This document shows, piece after piece, positions 15,848 to 24,734 of a DNA stretch of 38,364 nucleotides. Under the pieces are notes generated by a model. That model was given only the letters and a program-made list of their open reading frames with translations, searched no databases and was not told the DNA's origin. The position numbers and the translations under genes are program-made. The DNA is from Candidatus Sulfotelmatobacter sp. (GTDB lineage Bacteria; Acidobacteriota; Terriglobia; Terriglobales; Acidobacteriaceae). The stretch spans positions 1 to 38,364 of the forward strand of contig JASHPH010000421.1 in NCBI GenBank assembly GCA_030038255.1, given 5' to 3'. The stretch's first letter is position 1. Each line of letters starts with the position of its first letter.

Positions 15848-18220
15848 CTATGGCGACAGGCCCATCCGCCGCACGAGGTCTTCAAATCTGGCATCAGATC
15901 GCAGTGGATCCACAGCAGGATCGACTTTGATTCCTGCCAAATAGGGATCCCGCTGTGTGTAGGTCCGCTCAAGCCACCGGAGCGCATTGTTGCGGTCGCC
16001 GAGGGACGCGTACGACACCATAATGAAATAGGGTGGAACGTAGTTCTCGCGGGATTGCTTGAGCAGTTGGGCGAGAATTCGTTGAGCCTCGGCTTTGTTT
16101 CCCAATTGCGCATAGATGCGCCCCAGGAGCACCCTCCAGACCGTTTCCTTGCCCGAGAGGGTCCACGCCTTCATGCTCTCGTCAAGGGCTTGCGGGTATT
16201 GGCCCTTGCCCAGGTAGGCATAGCTGAGACACGCGTGAGCGTTGTCGCTGTTCGGAGCCAGCTCTAAGCCTCGCCGGCACTGCTCCAGCGCCTGATCGTA
16301 GCGGCGGGCGCAATATGCATCCCATCCAGCTGTGGTGTTGCTATCGTTGTAAAGAGGATCCAGTTGCTGGGCCGTCAGAATCTGCATCCAGGCTTCGTCG
16401 GCTCGTCCCATAGCCGCCAGGAAAACCGAGTACATGCGATGAGCCTCGGCATCACCGGGGTTGAGTTGGAGCGCGCGCTGGTACTCGTGGTCAGCGTCGG
16501 CCCAATTCCAGTCGCCATAGAACCGTACGGTGGCCAGGGCGGTATGAGCGTGGGCCAGAGTTTCATCGAGAGCAACGGCGCGAAGAGCATAGTCCCGTGC
16601 CTTGGGCATCGCCTCGTGCGGCGGCAGGCTAATGTCGTTCCAGTAAGAGTCGGCCAATCCTGCGTACGCCGCGGCGTAGTTGGGGTCTGACTGGATTGCC
16701 TGCTCAAAGTACTGGCGGGCCTTCGCGCGCTGCTCAGCATTGCCGAATCGCAGGTACTCCGCTTTAAGATAAGCCTCGACGGCGGCAGGTTCGACGGGAC
16801 GGGCTACGGCAAGGCGCGCTCGCTCTCCGGGCGTCAGGTTGATCCGTATCTCGCGGGCAATTGCCAGCGCCATTTGGTGCTGCAGCGTGAGCAGGTCGCG
16901 GAACTCGCTCTCATACCTGCGCGACCAGAGCTGCCGGTCATCGGCGGCGCTCACCAGCCGAACCGTCACCTGCACCGTCGGGTCCGAGCGCATGACCGAC
17001 CCTTCGATGACGGCATCCACGTTCAACTGGCGGGCAACCTCGCGCAAGGACACGCCCCCGGTTTTGTAGCGCATGACCGACGTGCGCGAGATGACGCGTT
17101 GCAGGGGGTGCATTTGGCCTAGATCGGTGATCAGAGAGTCGGTCATCCCATCGGCCAGGTATTCCTGCTGTGGGTCGCCCGATAAATTAGAAAAGGGAAG
17201 AACTGCCAGCGATTCAATGCGGGGCGTGCTGTGGCTCAGCAACGGGTCAAGCCAACGCTTCGCGTACGATCCAAATACAAGAACTAGAAGCACTCCCACA
17301 AGGCATGCTGCCAGCACATAGAAGCTGTATCTTTCTGTACTCCTGAAGGCAGAGACGCCCGGGCCGGACGCATTCGTCAGTTCGTGTAGTTCCCGCGCCA
17401 GATCTTTGGCAGACTGATAGCGCTTTTCAGGGTCCTTCTCCAGACACCGCAGGATGATGGCTTCGAGTCGCGGCGAGATGCCCGTTCTGACCAGTCCCGG
17501 GGAAACGGGCACCTTGTGGAGGATATCATCGGCCAGAGCCGTGGACAGCCTTTGGTCAAAGGGCGGGCGACCGGTGCAAAGTTCGTATAGCACAGCCCCA
17601 GCAGAATAGATATCAGTCCGTGCATCCACGGCCTGCCCCAGGAGTTGCTCCGTCGCCATGTAGGGTAGCGTGCCGGCGCACCCCTCCGGGCCGGTAAAGC
17701 TCGCCGTGGTTGCTAGGGGACTGGAGCGAAGCATGAACCAAGCCAGCCCGAAATCGAGGATCTTCAAACGATCGTCCTTGGTCAGCCTCAGATTTCCCGG
17801 CTTCAGATCGCGATGAATGACTCCTTGCTCATGGGCCGCCGCCAGCCCTTCCGCCAACTGCACTCCAATGCGAACAATTTCCTTTTCCGGCAGGGCCCCC
17901 TGGCGAACCTTCTCGTCCAGGGCCAGCCCAGGGACATACTCCATCACCAGAAAATCCACGTTATCCTGAGTGTCGAAATCAAGGACCGTGACAATGTTGG
18001 GATGATTCAGCTTGGAGAGGGCCCGAGCTTCTTTGCGGAAGAGGTGACGCGTTTTGTCGTCCGTTCCGGGAGGCAGAACCTTCAGGGCAACGTTGTGTCC
18101 AAGGTGCTGATCGTGGGCCAGAAATACAGCCCCCATGCTGCCTTCGCCGATCTTCTCGACGATGCGGTAGTGACCCAGTTCGCTGTCGATCAGCGAGCCG
18201 TGGTTGAGCGCCTGGCCCAT
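15848..18220 (-). CDS. Membrane Ser/Thr protein kinase with TolB/FlgO-like domain and TPR repeats
   Basis: 790 aa. The Hanks-type kinase domain spans about 17-280: Gly-rich loop IGEGSMGAVF, VALK lysine, catalytic HRDLKPGN, DFG, and an activation-segment end reading MATEQ rather than the usual MSPEQ. One transmembrane helix follows (about 298-318), then a TolB/FlgO-like α/β domain (about 334-445, SLAVLPFSNLSGDPQQEYLADG...) and several TPR units (about 470-780). The predicted layout is a cytoplasmic kinase with an extracytoplasmic sensing or protein-binding tail. This architecture is common in acidobacterial and myxobacterial kinases; targets unknown. The ribosome-site candidate lies within a hairpin (18223-18240). 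Confidence 0.93.
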   Translation of the reverse strand: MGQALNHGSLIDSELGHYRIVEKIGEGSMGAVFLAHDQHLGHNVALKVLPPGTDDKTRHLFRKEARALSKLNHPNIVTVLDFDTQDNVDFLVMEYVPGLALDEKVRQGALPEKEIVRIGVQLAEGLAAAHEQGVIHRDLKPGNLRLTKDDRLKILDFGLAWFMLRSSPLATTASFTGPEGCAGTLPYMATEQLLGQAVDARTDIYSAGAVLYELCTGRPPFDQRLSTALADDILHKVPVSPGLVRTGISPRLEAIILRCLEKDPEKRYQSAKDLARELHELTNASGPGVSAFRSTERYSFYVLAACLVGVLLVLVFGSYAKRWLDPLLSHSTPRIESLAVLPFSNLSGDPQQEYLADGMTDSLITDLGQMHPLQRVISRTSVMRYKTGGVSLREVARQLNVDAVIEGSVMRSDPTVQVTVRLVSAADDRQLWSRRYESEFRDLLTLQHQMALAIAREIRINLTPGERARLAVARPVEPAAVEAYLKAEYLRFGNAEQRAKARQYFEQAIQSDPNYAAAYAGLADSYWNDISLPPHEAMPKARDYALRAVALDETLAHAHTALATVRFYGDWNWADADHEYQRALQLNPGDAEAHRMYSVFLAAMGRADEAWMQILTAQQLDPLYNDSNTTAGWDAYCARRYDQALEQCRRGLELAPNSDNAHACLSYAYLGKGQYPQALDESMKAWTLSGKETVWRVLLGRIYAQLGNKAEAQRILAQLLKQSRENYVPPYFIMVSYASLGDRNNALRWLERTYTQRDPYLAGIKVDPAVDPLRSDARFEDLVRRMGLSP

Positions 18221-18222
18221 AC

Positions 18223-18240
18223 GGGGAAGTCCCCTTCCCC
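18223..18240 (-). promoter_or_regulatory. Hairpin enclosing the kinase ribosome site
   Basis: On the transcript: GGGGAAG-GGGA-CTTCCCC, a perfect 7-bp stem with a 4-nt loop, ending 2 nt before the ATG at 18220. The only Shine-Dalgarno-like sequence (AGGGGA) falls in the 5' arm and loop. This might dampen or gate translation; no ligand or partner is apparent. Confidence 0.4.
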
Positions 18241-18347
18241 CTCACGCAAATCGTAGGTCCGCCGTGCCGGGTAGTCAATGGAGAATGAGCACGCCCGTCG
18301 GCCGTGGTAAAAAAGGAGACGGTGGTCTAGCTTTAGAGCGAAAAACC

Positions 18348-19097
18348 ATGCCAGACAAATCCCAGACTCCCGACGAGAAGCTGCAACAGGAATTCAACCG
18401 CTGGGCTGCGGCCGGTGAAGGCCCCAAGATGGAGAGTCACCATCTGAACATCACGGAAAAGACCTTGCGGCTGATGAATCTTCGCCCGGGGGAGCGCGTG
18501 CTCGATCTCGGCTGCGGATCGGGATGGGCAACTCGCTTACTGGCGCGGCTGGTGGGTGAAGGGCCGGAGGGATTTGGTCAGGTGGTGGGACTCGATGTAT
18601 CCGACGAGATGGTGCGGCTGGCGCGCGAGGCGTCGAAGGATTTCGAGAATATTCTCTACGTGTGGGGATCGGCACAGCAGATTCCGTGGGAAGAAAATTT
18701 CTTCGACAAAGTGCTGTCGGTGGAGTCGTTTTACTACTATCCCGATCAGGACCGGGCGCTGATGGAGTTATTTCGCGTGATGGCGCCGCGGGGCAGGCTG
18801 TTCATCTTGATCAATCTTTACCGCGACAACGTGTATTCGCTGCAGTGGGTCGACAAGCTGAAGGTTCCGGTGCACGTGCGGTCGGCGGCGGAGTACGTGG
18901 AACTGCTCAAGAAGCACGCCTTTGAAAACGTCGAGGCGCGGCGCATTCCCGACGACACGCCTACTCCGGACGATTATCAGACGAAGTCGTTCCGCAGCCT
19001 CGACGATCTACGCGCATTCAAGCGGGAGGGAGCGCTGCTGTTGACGGCCTCGAAGCCGGACCTGCGCACACCTGCGCCGGGTTACACGATCTACTGA
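18348..19097 (+). CDS. SAM-dependent methyltransferase (class I)
   Basis: 249 aa, soluble. The SAM-binding motif I is explicit (VLDLGCGSGWATRLLARL, about residues 46-63), with an acidic motif II (VVGLDVSDEMVRLA), then WGSAQQIPWEENFFD, and a post-motif typical of Methyltransf_11/UbiE-like enzymes (FRVMAPRGRLFILINLY). Substrate not predictable. Start: the ATG at 18348 (MPDKSQTPDEKL); the frame is open upstream to 18204, overlapping the divergent kinase 5' end, but the extra residues look non-coding. No strong ribosome site is adjacent to 18348; AAGGAG sits about 30 nt upstream. It ends at a tandem-palindrome repeat. Confidence 0.88.
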   Translation: MPDKSQTPDEKLQQEFNRWAAAGEGPKMESHHLNITEKTLRLMNLRPGERVLDLGCGSGWATRLLARLVGEGPEGFGQVVGLDVSDEMVRLAREASKDFENILYVWGSAQQIPWEENFFDKVLSVESFYYYPDQDRALMELFRVMAPRGRLFILINLYRDNVYSLQWVDKLKVPVHVRSAAEYVELLKKHAFENVEARRIPDDTPTPDDYQTKSFRSLDDLRAFKREGALLLTASKPDLRTPAPGYTIY

Positions 19098-19111
19098 TGG
19101 TGGGATCGTCA

Positions 19112-19166
19112 GCGGCTAAAGCCGCCCCAATTTCCCGTCTCTATGCGGCACGACTGAAGTCGTGCC
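19112..19166. repeat. Tandem palindromic repeat (GCGGCTAAAGCCGC + GGCACGACT hairpin)
   Basis: Two perfect hairpins 21 bp apart: GCGGC-TAAA-GCCGC (19112-19125) and GGCACGACT-GA-AGTCGTGCC (19147-19166). They fill the gap between convergent methyltransferase and DUF4097 genes. The second has the same GGCACG outer stem as the palindrome at 24735, marking a dispersed family; it could also act as a bidirectional terminator. Confidence 0.75.
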
Positions 19167-19182
19167 CTTCCTATTCCGTCGC

Positions 19183-20058
19183 CTACATCGCGCTATCGTC
19201 GTCATCGTCGCGATCATGATGGCTCAAGTCTCTCACAGGGCTGAGGGGGCGGCCATCATTAGCATGGCGAACTTCAATTCTGCCATTCACATTTTCCAGC
19301 AGGATGTGTGTATCGCCGTTGCCCAGTTCACCGCGCATGTCGCGGCCGACATAGCGGTGACGATTCACATGCAGTCCGAAATCGTTTTCGATACCGCCGG
19401 AGACCGTGCTGGCTTCGAGCTTAGCGCTCGAATCGGAAGGAATCGTCAGCTCGACTGAACCGTTGATCGAACTCAATTCGACGGAGTCTGATGGAAGGCG
19501 GTCGAAACGTGCGTCGAGATGTCCGTTGATGGTCGAAATTTTAGCCCGTCCGGCGAGGTTACTGGCTTCTACCCGGCCGTTGACGGACGCAGCGCGAACT
19601 TCTCCGCTCACGCCCGCAACGTCGAGCGATCCATTGACCAGCGCGATCTCATCCAGGCGCGCTGTGCGAGGGACGGTCAGCGTGTACTCGACACACGCGG
19701 CGCGATGGTGCGATCCCCAGTTGTCGTGGTTGTGCTCGGGATACTTGGTGCGAATTGAGAGATAGTCCTTGCCCGAATCGACCTCGATGCGCGCTTCATC
19801 GAGTTCTTCCTTATCGTCGGCGTACTTGACCGCATCCACTTTTACCTCGCTTCGGTCCCAGCCGGAGATATGTACCGCCCCATTGACGTTGCTGAGCTCG
19901 ATGCGGCCATCGGGTGTGAGCGCGTAGGTCTGATGAAATTCCTCCGTGACGGCTCCGTAGTGATCGGAGGCGTGCGCCCCCAGGGCAAACGCGCACAAGG
20001 CAAAAACGGTGCCCAGAATGGCTCCCAGCCTGGTGGCAGATCGGCGTTGGCGGTTCAT
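19183..20058 (-). CDS. Exported DUF4097-type β-solenoid protein
   Basis: 291 aa. Residues 1-30 form a signal peptide (basic MNRQRRSATR, hydrophobic core, AHA-S cleavage site). The body is built of repeated short β units with Asn-Gly or Ser-Gly turns (ELSNVNGAVHISG, ALVNGSLDVAGVSG, AASVNGRVEASNLAG, ISTINGHLD, LSSINGSVEL, ENVNGRIEV), the pattern of DUF4097/putative-adhesin right-handed solenoids. The C-terminus is His/Asp-rich (SHHDRDDDDDSAM), possibly metal-binding. GGAGG lies 5-6 nt before the ATG. The family is often found with RsPA/anti-sigma genes; here it follows a glycosyltransferase on the same strand. Confidence 0.88.
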   Translation of the reverse strand: MNRQRRSATRLGAILGTVFALCAFALGAHASDHYGAVTEEFHQTYALTPDGRIELSNVNGAVHISGWDRSEVKVDAVKYADDKEELDEARIEVDSGKDYLSIRTKYPEHNHDNWGSHHRAACVEYTLTVPRTARLDEIALVNGSLDVAGVSGEVRAASVNGRVEASNLAGRAKISTINGHLDARFDRLPSDSVELSSINGSVELTIPSDSSAKLEASTVSGGIENDFGLHVNRHRYVGRDMRGELGNGDTHILLENVNGRIEVRHANDGRPLSPVRDLSHHDRDDDDDSAM

Positions 20059-20159
20059 AAAGCCCTCCGTTTCCGTTGGTTTAGACGGTTGTGGAGAGGT
20101 TTGGTGAGGACGAATTTCTGGTTTCTTGCCGCTTCGGGTCGACAGCTACCAGTGCAGTC

Positions 20160-21488
20160 CTACTTCTTCGATCCCATTTCGGCGATCTTCATTTCGCCGA
20201 TCTTGATCCCCTTGATCTCGGCCTCGTTCAGCAGGTACACGCCCAGGATGGCCATCTCGGGCTCAATCGGATGGCGATAGCGCTGGCTGGGAAAGACGAC
20301 ATAGTAGATGGCGGGATAAAGCAGGATCAGCCAGAACAGCAGCCCGGCGCCGGGTTTGCGCTGGCGTAACGCGCGCCCCAAGCCCCAGAACATCAGGACT
20401 GAAGAAGCGAGAAATAGAGAATTCTTCACCTGTGCCAGCCACCACACCTGCGCCAGTCGCGGCGGCCCAGCCCAGAAATAAATGAAGCGCTTCACGCAGA
20501 GGACGAAGAAGCGAAAGTAGTCGGCCCGGATGTAGTCCATGGCCTGCTTCTTCCGCATTGCGATGTAAGAGAGTTCGCCCATGGCGGTGTACTGGCGCAT
20601 AGCGTAGACATCCTGCGTGGGATGCAGGTACTGCATCCAGGTGCCGTCGGCGCCGTTGCCATTGCCCAGGCGCAACTCGGCGCCAAAGTTGTCGCGAATG
20701 AAAATGAAGTTTCCGAATGTGCGGTACTCATGCAACAGCCAGGGAGCGAGACACGCGAAGAAGATCACCGACGCGAGCACCACTCCGGCGGTTGAACGGC
20801 CGAGCGCATATTTCCTGCCCGATCGTGCCTGGTGATACCAAGCCCACAATCCCGAAGCTGGTAAGAACGAGAGCAGCACAGTGCTGTTCAGAGCGGCGAT
20901 GCCCCAAAGCAAGCCGAACTCGAGCCACGGGACGAAGCCTTCGCGGTCTTCCATTGTGAGTGCTAGCCAGAAAATCACAGCCATCAAAAGCGCTGACAGG
21001 CTCGTTTCCCACACCCAGCGCGTGCACCAGAACATGACGTAGGGCAGCACGGCCCACGTCCAGGCAGAGCCGACCGCCACTCGTTCAGAGAAGATGCGTC
21101 GCGCAATCAGAAATATCGGAATGCAGGTGAGCGCCGAGAAAACGCTGTTGATCGAGAGCAGAACGAACGCCGACGCGTGCGAATAAATGCCGAACTGGCG
21201 AAACACGGCAGCGACCAGATAGGGGTACAGCGGGGGTTCCCACGCCGTAGGCCCGGTCGGAGCGCCGAAAGGATTGCTGAAGCCCTGTCCCGAGGCGATA
21301 GCGACGCCGATGCGTCCCATCTCCCAGCCGAAGCCGAAGTTGCTTTCCAGGTCTTTGAACTTGTAGGTGTGGCCGACGATGATCCATCCCACACGCAGGA
21401 AAAGCGCGATGGCGACCATCCAGAAGGTCGAGGTGCGGATACGCGCCCAGAGTTGGGGCAGGCTTTGCGATGGCGAGGGATGGCGCAC
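20160..21488 (-). CDS. GT39/ArnT-like polytopic glycosyltransferase
   Basis: 442 aa membrane protein with about 9-11 helices, of the PMT/ArnT (dolichyl- or polyprenyl-phosphate sugar: acceptor) type. After TM1 comes a large loop with acidic residues (FKDLESNFGFGWEMG) where these enzymes keep their catalytic Asp/Glu, followed by WEPPLYPYLVAAVFRQFG, a typical family sequence. The C-terminal helices end in FPSQRYRHPIEPEMAILGVYLL, matching the conserved R-Y-xxP segment of bacterial ArnT-like proteins. The sugar and acceptor are unknown. The start used is GTG at 21488 (MRHPSPSQ); Met24 at the first helix is an alternative. It lies 30 bp after the upstream gene, so is probably co-transcribed. The C-terminal tail repeats short Ile/Lys/Glu units. 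Confidence 0.88.
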   Translation of the reverse strand: MRHPSPSQSLPQLWARIRTSTFWMVAIALFLRVGWIIVGHTYKFKDLESNFGFGWEMGRIGVAIASGQGFSNPFGAPTGPTAWEPPLYPYLVAAVFRQFGIYSHASAFVLLSINSVFSALTCIPIFLIARRIFSERVAVGSAWTWAVLPYVMFWCTRWVWETSLSALLMAVIFWLALTMEDREGFVPWLEFGLLWGIAALNSTVLLSFLPASGLWAWYHQARSGRKYALGRSTAGVVLASVIFFACLAPWLLHEYRTFGNFIFIRDNFGAELRLGNGNGADGTWMQYLHPTQDVYAMRQYTAMGELSYIAMRKKQAMDYIRADYFRFFVLCVKRFIYFWAGPPRLAQVWWLAQVKNSLFLASSVLMFWGLGRALRQRKPGAGLLFWLILLYPAIYYVVFPSQRYRHPIEPEMAILGVYLLNEAEIKGIKIGEMKIAEMGSKK

Positions 21489-21518
21489 AATTTCTTTTAC
21501 GACTTCCAGCTAAATTAT

Positions 21519-22733
21519 TCAAGAGAAAGGGGTTGGGTTGCCCTGCGATGGGGGAGCACCCCTAGCCAAAGGGCGGGTACTTTTTGTTTGGCTCATTTTG
21601 GCTTGCTGGCTTTCCAGGTAGTTTTCAAGGACGCGGATTTCGGAAGTCTTCGTTATGATTTTGCCCGTCAGGAACTCGCATCCGGGCGCTACTGGCCTGT
21701 ACGGGATATTCCACGTAGGCCCCTCGCTCTCGAATTCGTTTTTCAAATACTCTTGGAGCTGTGTGCTTCGGACATATCTATTGGCTTTGTCGATCCAGGT
21801 CATCACCTCTGGTGCTGGCGGTGGGCTGCTGGAGTTTGGCCCGCATCGCTCGTGGAGCTTCTCGCCTTGGGTTCCGAGGTCATGCAGATCCGTGGCTATC
21901 GTGTGGTACAGCTTCTGCCTCGCTTTTTTCTCGCCCGGCGTTTCCGGGCAGACCGTGTTGGCGAGTTCATCGAGATAATTAGCCAGCACATATTCGATGC
22001 TCGCGCCCGACAGCATACCGCTGTTCAGGCTCGACTCGGATTGGCTGTTGCTTTGTATTAGCAGTTCGGCTGTTTTTGGCGGTATGCGATTTATCAGCAA
22101 ATCGCGCAGGTACTTCGCCCGTGCCACGTATCTGCTTCTAAATTCGTTCTCGTGTGTTTGCATCGACTCCAGCAGCCGTCTTGCCCTGGCCTCAAAGAAA
22201 TCTTTTCTTTGCTGATCGGTGGTCGTACTCGCTGCTTGCGTCCATTCCTGATCCATGAGCGCGCGCTCGTCAGCGTCATACTTCTGTTGGAACGTTCGAA
22301 TCTCTTGTGCCTCTTGGCGAGCGGGTTTGCATAAGTCTGAGTTGGACGCTTCGAGATCAGCCTTGTTTTGAGCGCTCATCTGCTTGATAGCAGCGGCTAA
22401 CTCTGTGCCCTGCAGGCCTGGCTGTCCCACGCGGCCGACCATTAATGCAAGACTGTCGAGTTGGCCCTTTGTATACTGCTGCTGCAAGAGACTTTGGTCC
22501 AGTTTCCCTCGGAGATCGTCCTGTTTTTGTTCGCTTTTGCGAAGCTCTTCGTTGTGTATTTGGTCGGAATGGTGGATATACACTGCGGTGAGGACGCTGA
22601 TAATGACGCCGAACGCCCACACTGCCCAGAACCGCCGTTTGTCCTTCCTAATTTCGTTCGTGATCAGCGCCAGCGCCACCGCGAATAAGGTGGGCAGCGC
22701 ACTTACCGCCCATTCGAGACCTTGATCGAGCAT
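21519..22733 (-). CDS. Membrane-anchored coiled-coil protein of unknown function
   Basis: 404 aa. Two N-terminal transmembrane helices (about 10-26 and 34-52), then a long charged Gln/Glu/Lys/Arg helical region with heptad character (about 60-230), and a C-terminal domain with paired cysteines (CPETPGEKKARQ, HERCGPNSS, APGCEF). The last ~20 residues are Pro/Gly-rich (GAPPSQGNPTPFS) and look like a non-conserved extension. No catalytic motif or family recognised. Head gene of a minus-strand run with the GT39-like and DUF4097 genes, so an envelope role is plausible but unproven. It is divergent from the tetR gene. Confidence 0.75.
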   Translation of the reverse strand: MLDQGLEWAVSALPTLFAVALALITNEIRKDKRRFWAVWAFGVIISVLTAVYIHHSDQIHNEELRKSEQKQDDLRGKLDQSLLQQQYTKGQLDSLALMVGRVGQPGLQGTELAAAIKQMSAQNKADLEASNSDLCKPARQEAQEIRTFQQKYDADERALMDQEWTQAASTTTDQQRKDFFEARARRLLESMQTHENEFRSRYVARAKYLRDLLINRIPPKTAELLIQSNSQSESSLNSGMLSGASIEYVLANYLDELANTVCPETPGEKKARQKLYHTIATDLHDLGTQGEKLHERCGPNSSSPPPAPEVMTWIDKANRYVRSTQLQEYLKNEFESEGPTWNIPYRPVAPGCEFLTGKIITKTSEIRVLENYLESQQAKMSQTKSTRPLARGAPPSQGNPTPFS

Positions 22734-22862
22734 GCGAGCCCCTCGATTCCCGCCTTTGAGCAGTATACGCTTTGTCTTGCATCCAGCCGCATGATTCGTG
22801 GGAATATTTGCTTCTATTTCAGTTGCTTACGTTGAGTTTGCCTTCGGTGCTGAAGATTTTAC

Positions 22863-22892
22863 TTGACAAAAATTAACGATCGGCAGTAACTT
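22863..22892 (+). promoter_or_regulatory. Promoter of the tetR/exporter operon
   Basis: A perfect TTGACA -35 at 22863-22868 with a TAACTT-like -10 (22887-22892, spacer 18). The -10 abuts the palindrome at 22891, so repressor binding there would occlude RNA polymerase. An extra half-site TTAACGAT lies in the spacer (22873-22880). Confidence 0.55.
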
Positions 22893-22917
22893 AACGATGT
22901 TAACTTAACATCGTTAA
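22891..22917. promoter_or_regulatory. Perfect 27-bp palindromic operator, probably bound by the adjacent TetR protein
   Basis: TTAACGATGTTAA (22891-22903), central C, TTAACATCGTTAA (22905-22917): 13 of 13 bases symmetrical. It ends 16 bp before the regulator ATG and overlaps the apparent promoter -10. The outer half-motif TTAACGAT is repeated 18 bp upstream at 22873-22880. TetR proteins classically bind such palindromes in front of their own gene, so autoregulation of the whole operon is the simplest inference. Confidence 0.8.
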
Positions 22918-22933
22918 CAAAGGAACCAGCGTT

Positions 22934-23593
22934 ATGGGTGTCAAGGAAAGACGCGAACGGGAAAAGTCGGAAACGCGCGACAAGATTCTCGACGCGGCTC
23001 GCGAGCTGTTTGTGACCGAGGGCTACGAAGGCGTCTCGATGCGGCGCGTGGCCGAGAAGATCGAGTATTCGCCCACTGCGATCTACGTTCATTTTGCCGA
23101 CAAGAATGAGCTCTTTCGCGAGCTCTGCCACCAGGATTATGCGCGGCTGGCCGAGGTTTTCCAGAGTTCGGTAATGTCCACCGACCCGATCGATCGGCTT
23201 AAGCAGATCGGCGCGATCTACATCGAGTTCGGACTGCGCAATCCGAATCATTACAAGTTCATGTTCATGACGCCGCATCCGGCGCAAGAGCTTGACGACG
23301 ATGACCGTGAGATGCACGGCAATCCCGAAAAGGACGCCTATGCCTTCCTGAAGTGGGCGGTGCAGCAGGCGATTGATGCGGGATGCTTCCGCGCAGAACT
23401 GCGCGATGCGGAACTGATTTCCCAAACGTTGTGGGCGTCGGTGCACGGCGTGATTTCGCTGCACATTGCCAAGGGCTGCGATGCGTGGGTGGACTGGCGT
23501 CCGATCAAGGATCGCGCTGAATTCATGCTGGATTTGAGCCTGCGCGGGCTCGTACGCGAAGGGCTCGAACGCCAAGTGAAGGAGGGTCAGTAA
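22934..23593 (+). CDS. TetR-family transcriptional regulator
   Basis: 219 aa. The N-terminal helix-turn-helix (about 12-60) is textbook: ETRDKILDAARELFVTEGYEGVSMRRVAEKI followed by the recognition-helix region YSPTAIYVHFADKNELF (given here in parts). The C-terminal ligand domain resembles the TetR_C/WHG group (HYKFMFMTPHPAQEL, RGLVREGL). Start: ATG at 22934 with AAAGGA about 9 nt upstream. It is the first gene of the exporter operon; the permease starts 2 bp after its stop. A perfect palindrome sits at the promoter. Likely a repressor relieved by a small lipophilic compound that the exporter removes; the ligand is unknown. Confidence 0.93.
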   Translation: MGVKERREREKSETRDKILDAARELFVTEGYEGVSMRRVAEKIEYSPTAIYVHFADKNELFRELCHQDYARLAEVFQSSVMSTDPIDRLKQIGAIYIEFGLRNPNHYKFMFMTPHPAQELDDDDREMHGNPEKDAYAFLKWAVQQAIDAGCFRAELRDAELISQTLWASVHGVISLHIAKGCDAWVDWRPIKDRAEFMLDLSLRGLVREGLERQVKEGQ

Positions 23594-23595
23594 CC

Positions 23596-24720
23596 ATGCC
23601 CCCTCTTGCGCAACGGAACCTGTTTCACGACAAAGTGCGGCTCACGGTCACGCTGACGGGAATCGTGTTTTCGGTGGTGCTGATCGTCGTGCAACTGGGA
23701 TTGTTTCTCGGATTCACCACCGCAACGTCGAATCTGATTGACCACTCGGGCGCGGATCTTTGGATCACCTCGAAAAACGTGCCTTACGTCGAGCAGGGAG
23801 TCGCATTCAGCGAGCGCAAACTGAACCAGGTGCGCGCCGTTCCGGGCGTGGCAGATGCGCAGAAGATCATCGCGCACTGGACGCAGTGGAAGCGGCACGA
23901 TGGCGGACAGGAGTCGGTGCAGATCGTGGGCATTAATGTCGACGATCCGCTGGAGCAGCCGTGGAATTTAGTCCAAGGGCGCGTGGAAGACCTGAAGTCA
24001 CCGGATGCGGTGATCATGGACGAGCTCTACAAGCAGAAACTCGGCGTGACCCGCGTGGGCGAGGTGTTCGAGATCGGAGGATATCGCGCGCGGGTGGTCG
24101 GGTTTACGCGCGGCATTCGGTCGTTCACGACGTCGCCCTACGTGTTCACAAGCTTCAAGAACGCGCAGGATTTTACCAACATGCGCGAAGATCAGACGCT
24201 GTTCATTCTGGTAAAGGTTGCGCCGGGGGCCAGTGTGAAGCAAGTGCGGAGCACGCTGCTCGATCGGATGAAAGACGTAGACGTGCTGACAAACGCCCAA
24301 TTCAGCCATATGACGACGTTCTATTGGATGTTCACCACCGGCGCGGGTGTCGCGGTGCTGATTGCGGCCGTGCTGGGGCTCGTCGTGGGATTCGTGGTTG
24401 TGGCGCAGACGATCTACGCGACCACGATGGATCACCTCCGTGAATTCGGCACGCTGAAGGCGATGGGCGCGCCGAACAGCTACGTCTACAAAGTCATCAT
24501 GAAGCAGGCGGCGATTAGCGCGGTGATTGGATATGTGCTGGGGATGATCGTGAGCGTGTTTGTGGTGCACGGCAGCGAGAAGGGTGGCGCGGCAATTCTG
24601 ATGCCCACGCCAATGGCGATCGGAATGTTTTTTCTGACGTTGATGATGTGTGTGGGTGCGGCGCTGGTGTCGATCAACAAAGTTACCCGGATCGATCCGG
24701 CGATGGTGTTCAAGGGGTGA
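23596..24720 (+). CDS. ABC exporter permease, FtsX/DevC-like
   Basis: 374 aa. One N-terminal helix (about 17-40), a large extracytoplasmic domain of MacB-periplasmic-core type (about 45-245, with GADLWITSKNVPYVEQG and DELYKQKLG), and three C-terminal helices (about 250-275, 297-320, 340-360) around HLREFGTLKAMGAPNSYVYK, the FtsX coupling segment. Together with a matching ATPase and a HlyD-like adaptor this forms a DevBCA/MacAB-type exporter, which in relatives moves lipids, glycolipids or drugs to an outer-membrane channel. No TolC gene is in the window. Ribosome site GGAGGG precedes the ATG, lying within the 3' end of tetR. Confidence 0.9.
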   Translation: MPPLAQRNLFHDKVRLTVTLTGIVFSVVLIVVQLGLFLGFTTATSNLIDHSGADLWITSKNVPYVEQGVAFSERKLNQVRAVPGVADAQKIIAHWTQWKRHDGGQESVQIVGINVDDPLEQPWNLVQGRVEDLKSPDAVIMDELYKQKLGVTRVGEVFEIGGYRARVVGFTRGIRSFTTSPYVFTSFKNAQDFTNMREDQTLFILVKVAPGASVKQVRSTLLDRMKDVDVLTNAQFSHMTTFYWMFTTGAGVAVLIAAVLGLVVGFVVVAQTIYATTMDHLREFGTLKAMGAPNSYVYKVIMKQAAISAVIGYVLGMIVSVFVVHGSEKGGAAILMPTPMAIGMFFLTLMMCVGAALVSINKVTRIDPAMVFKG

Positions 24721-24734
24721 TCGAATCGTATCAG

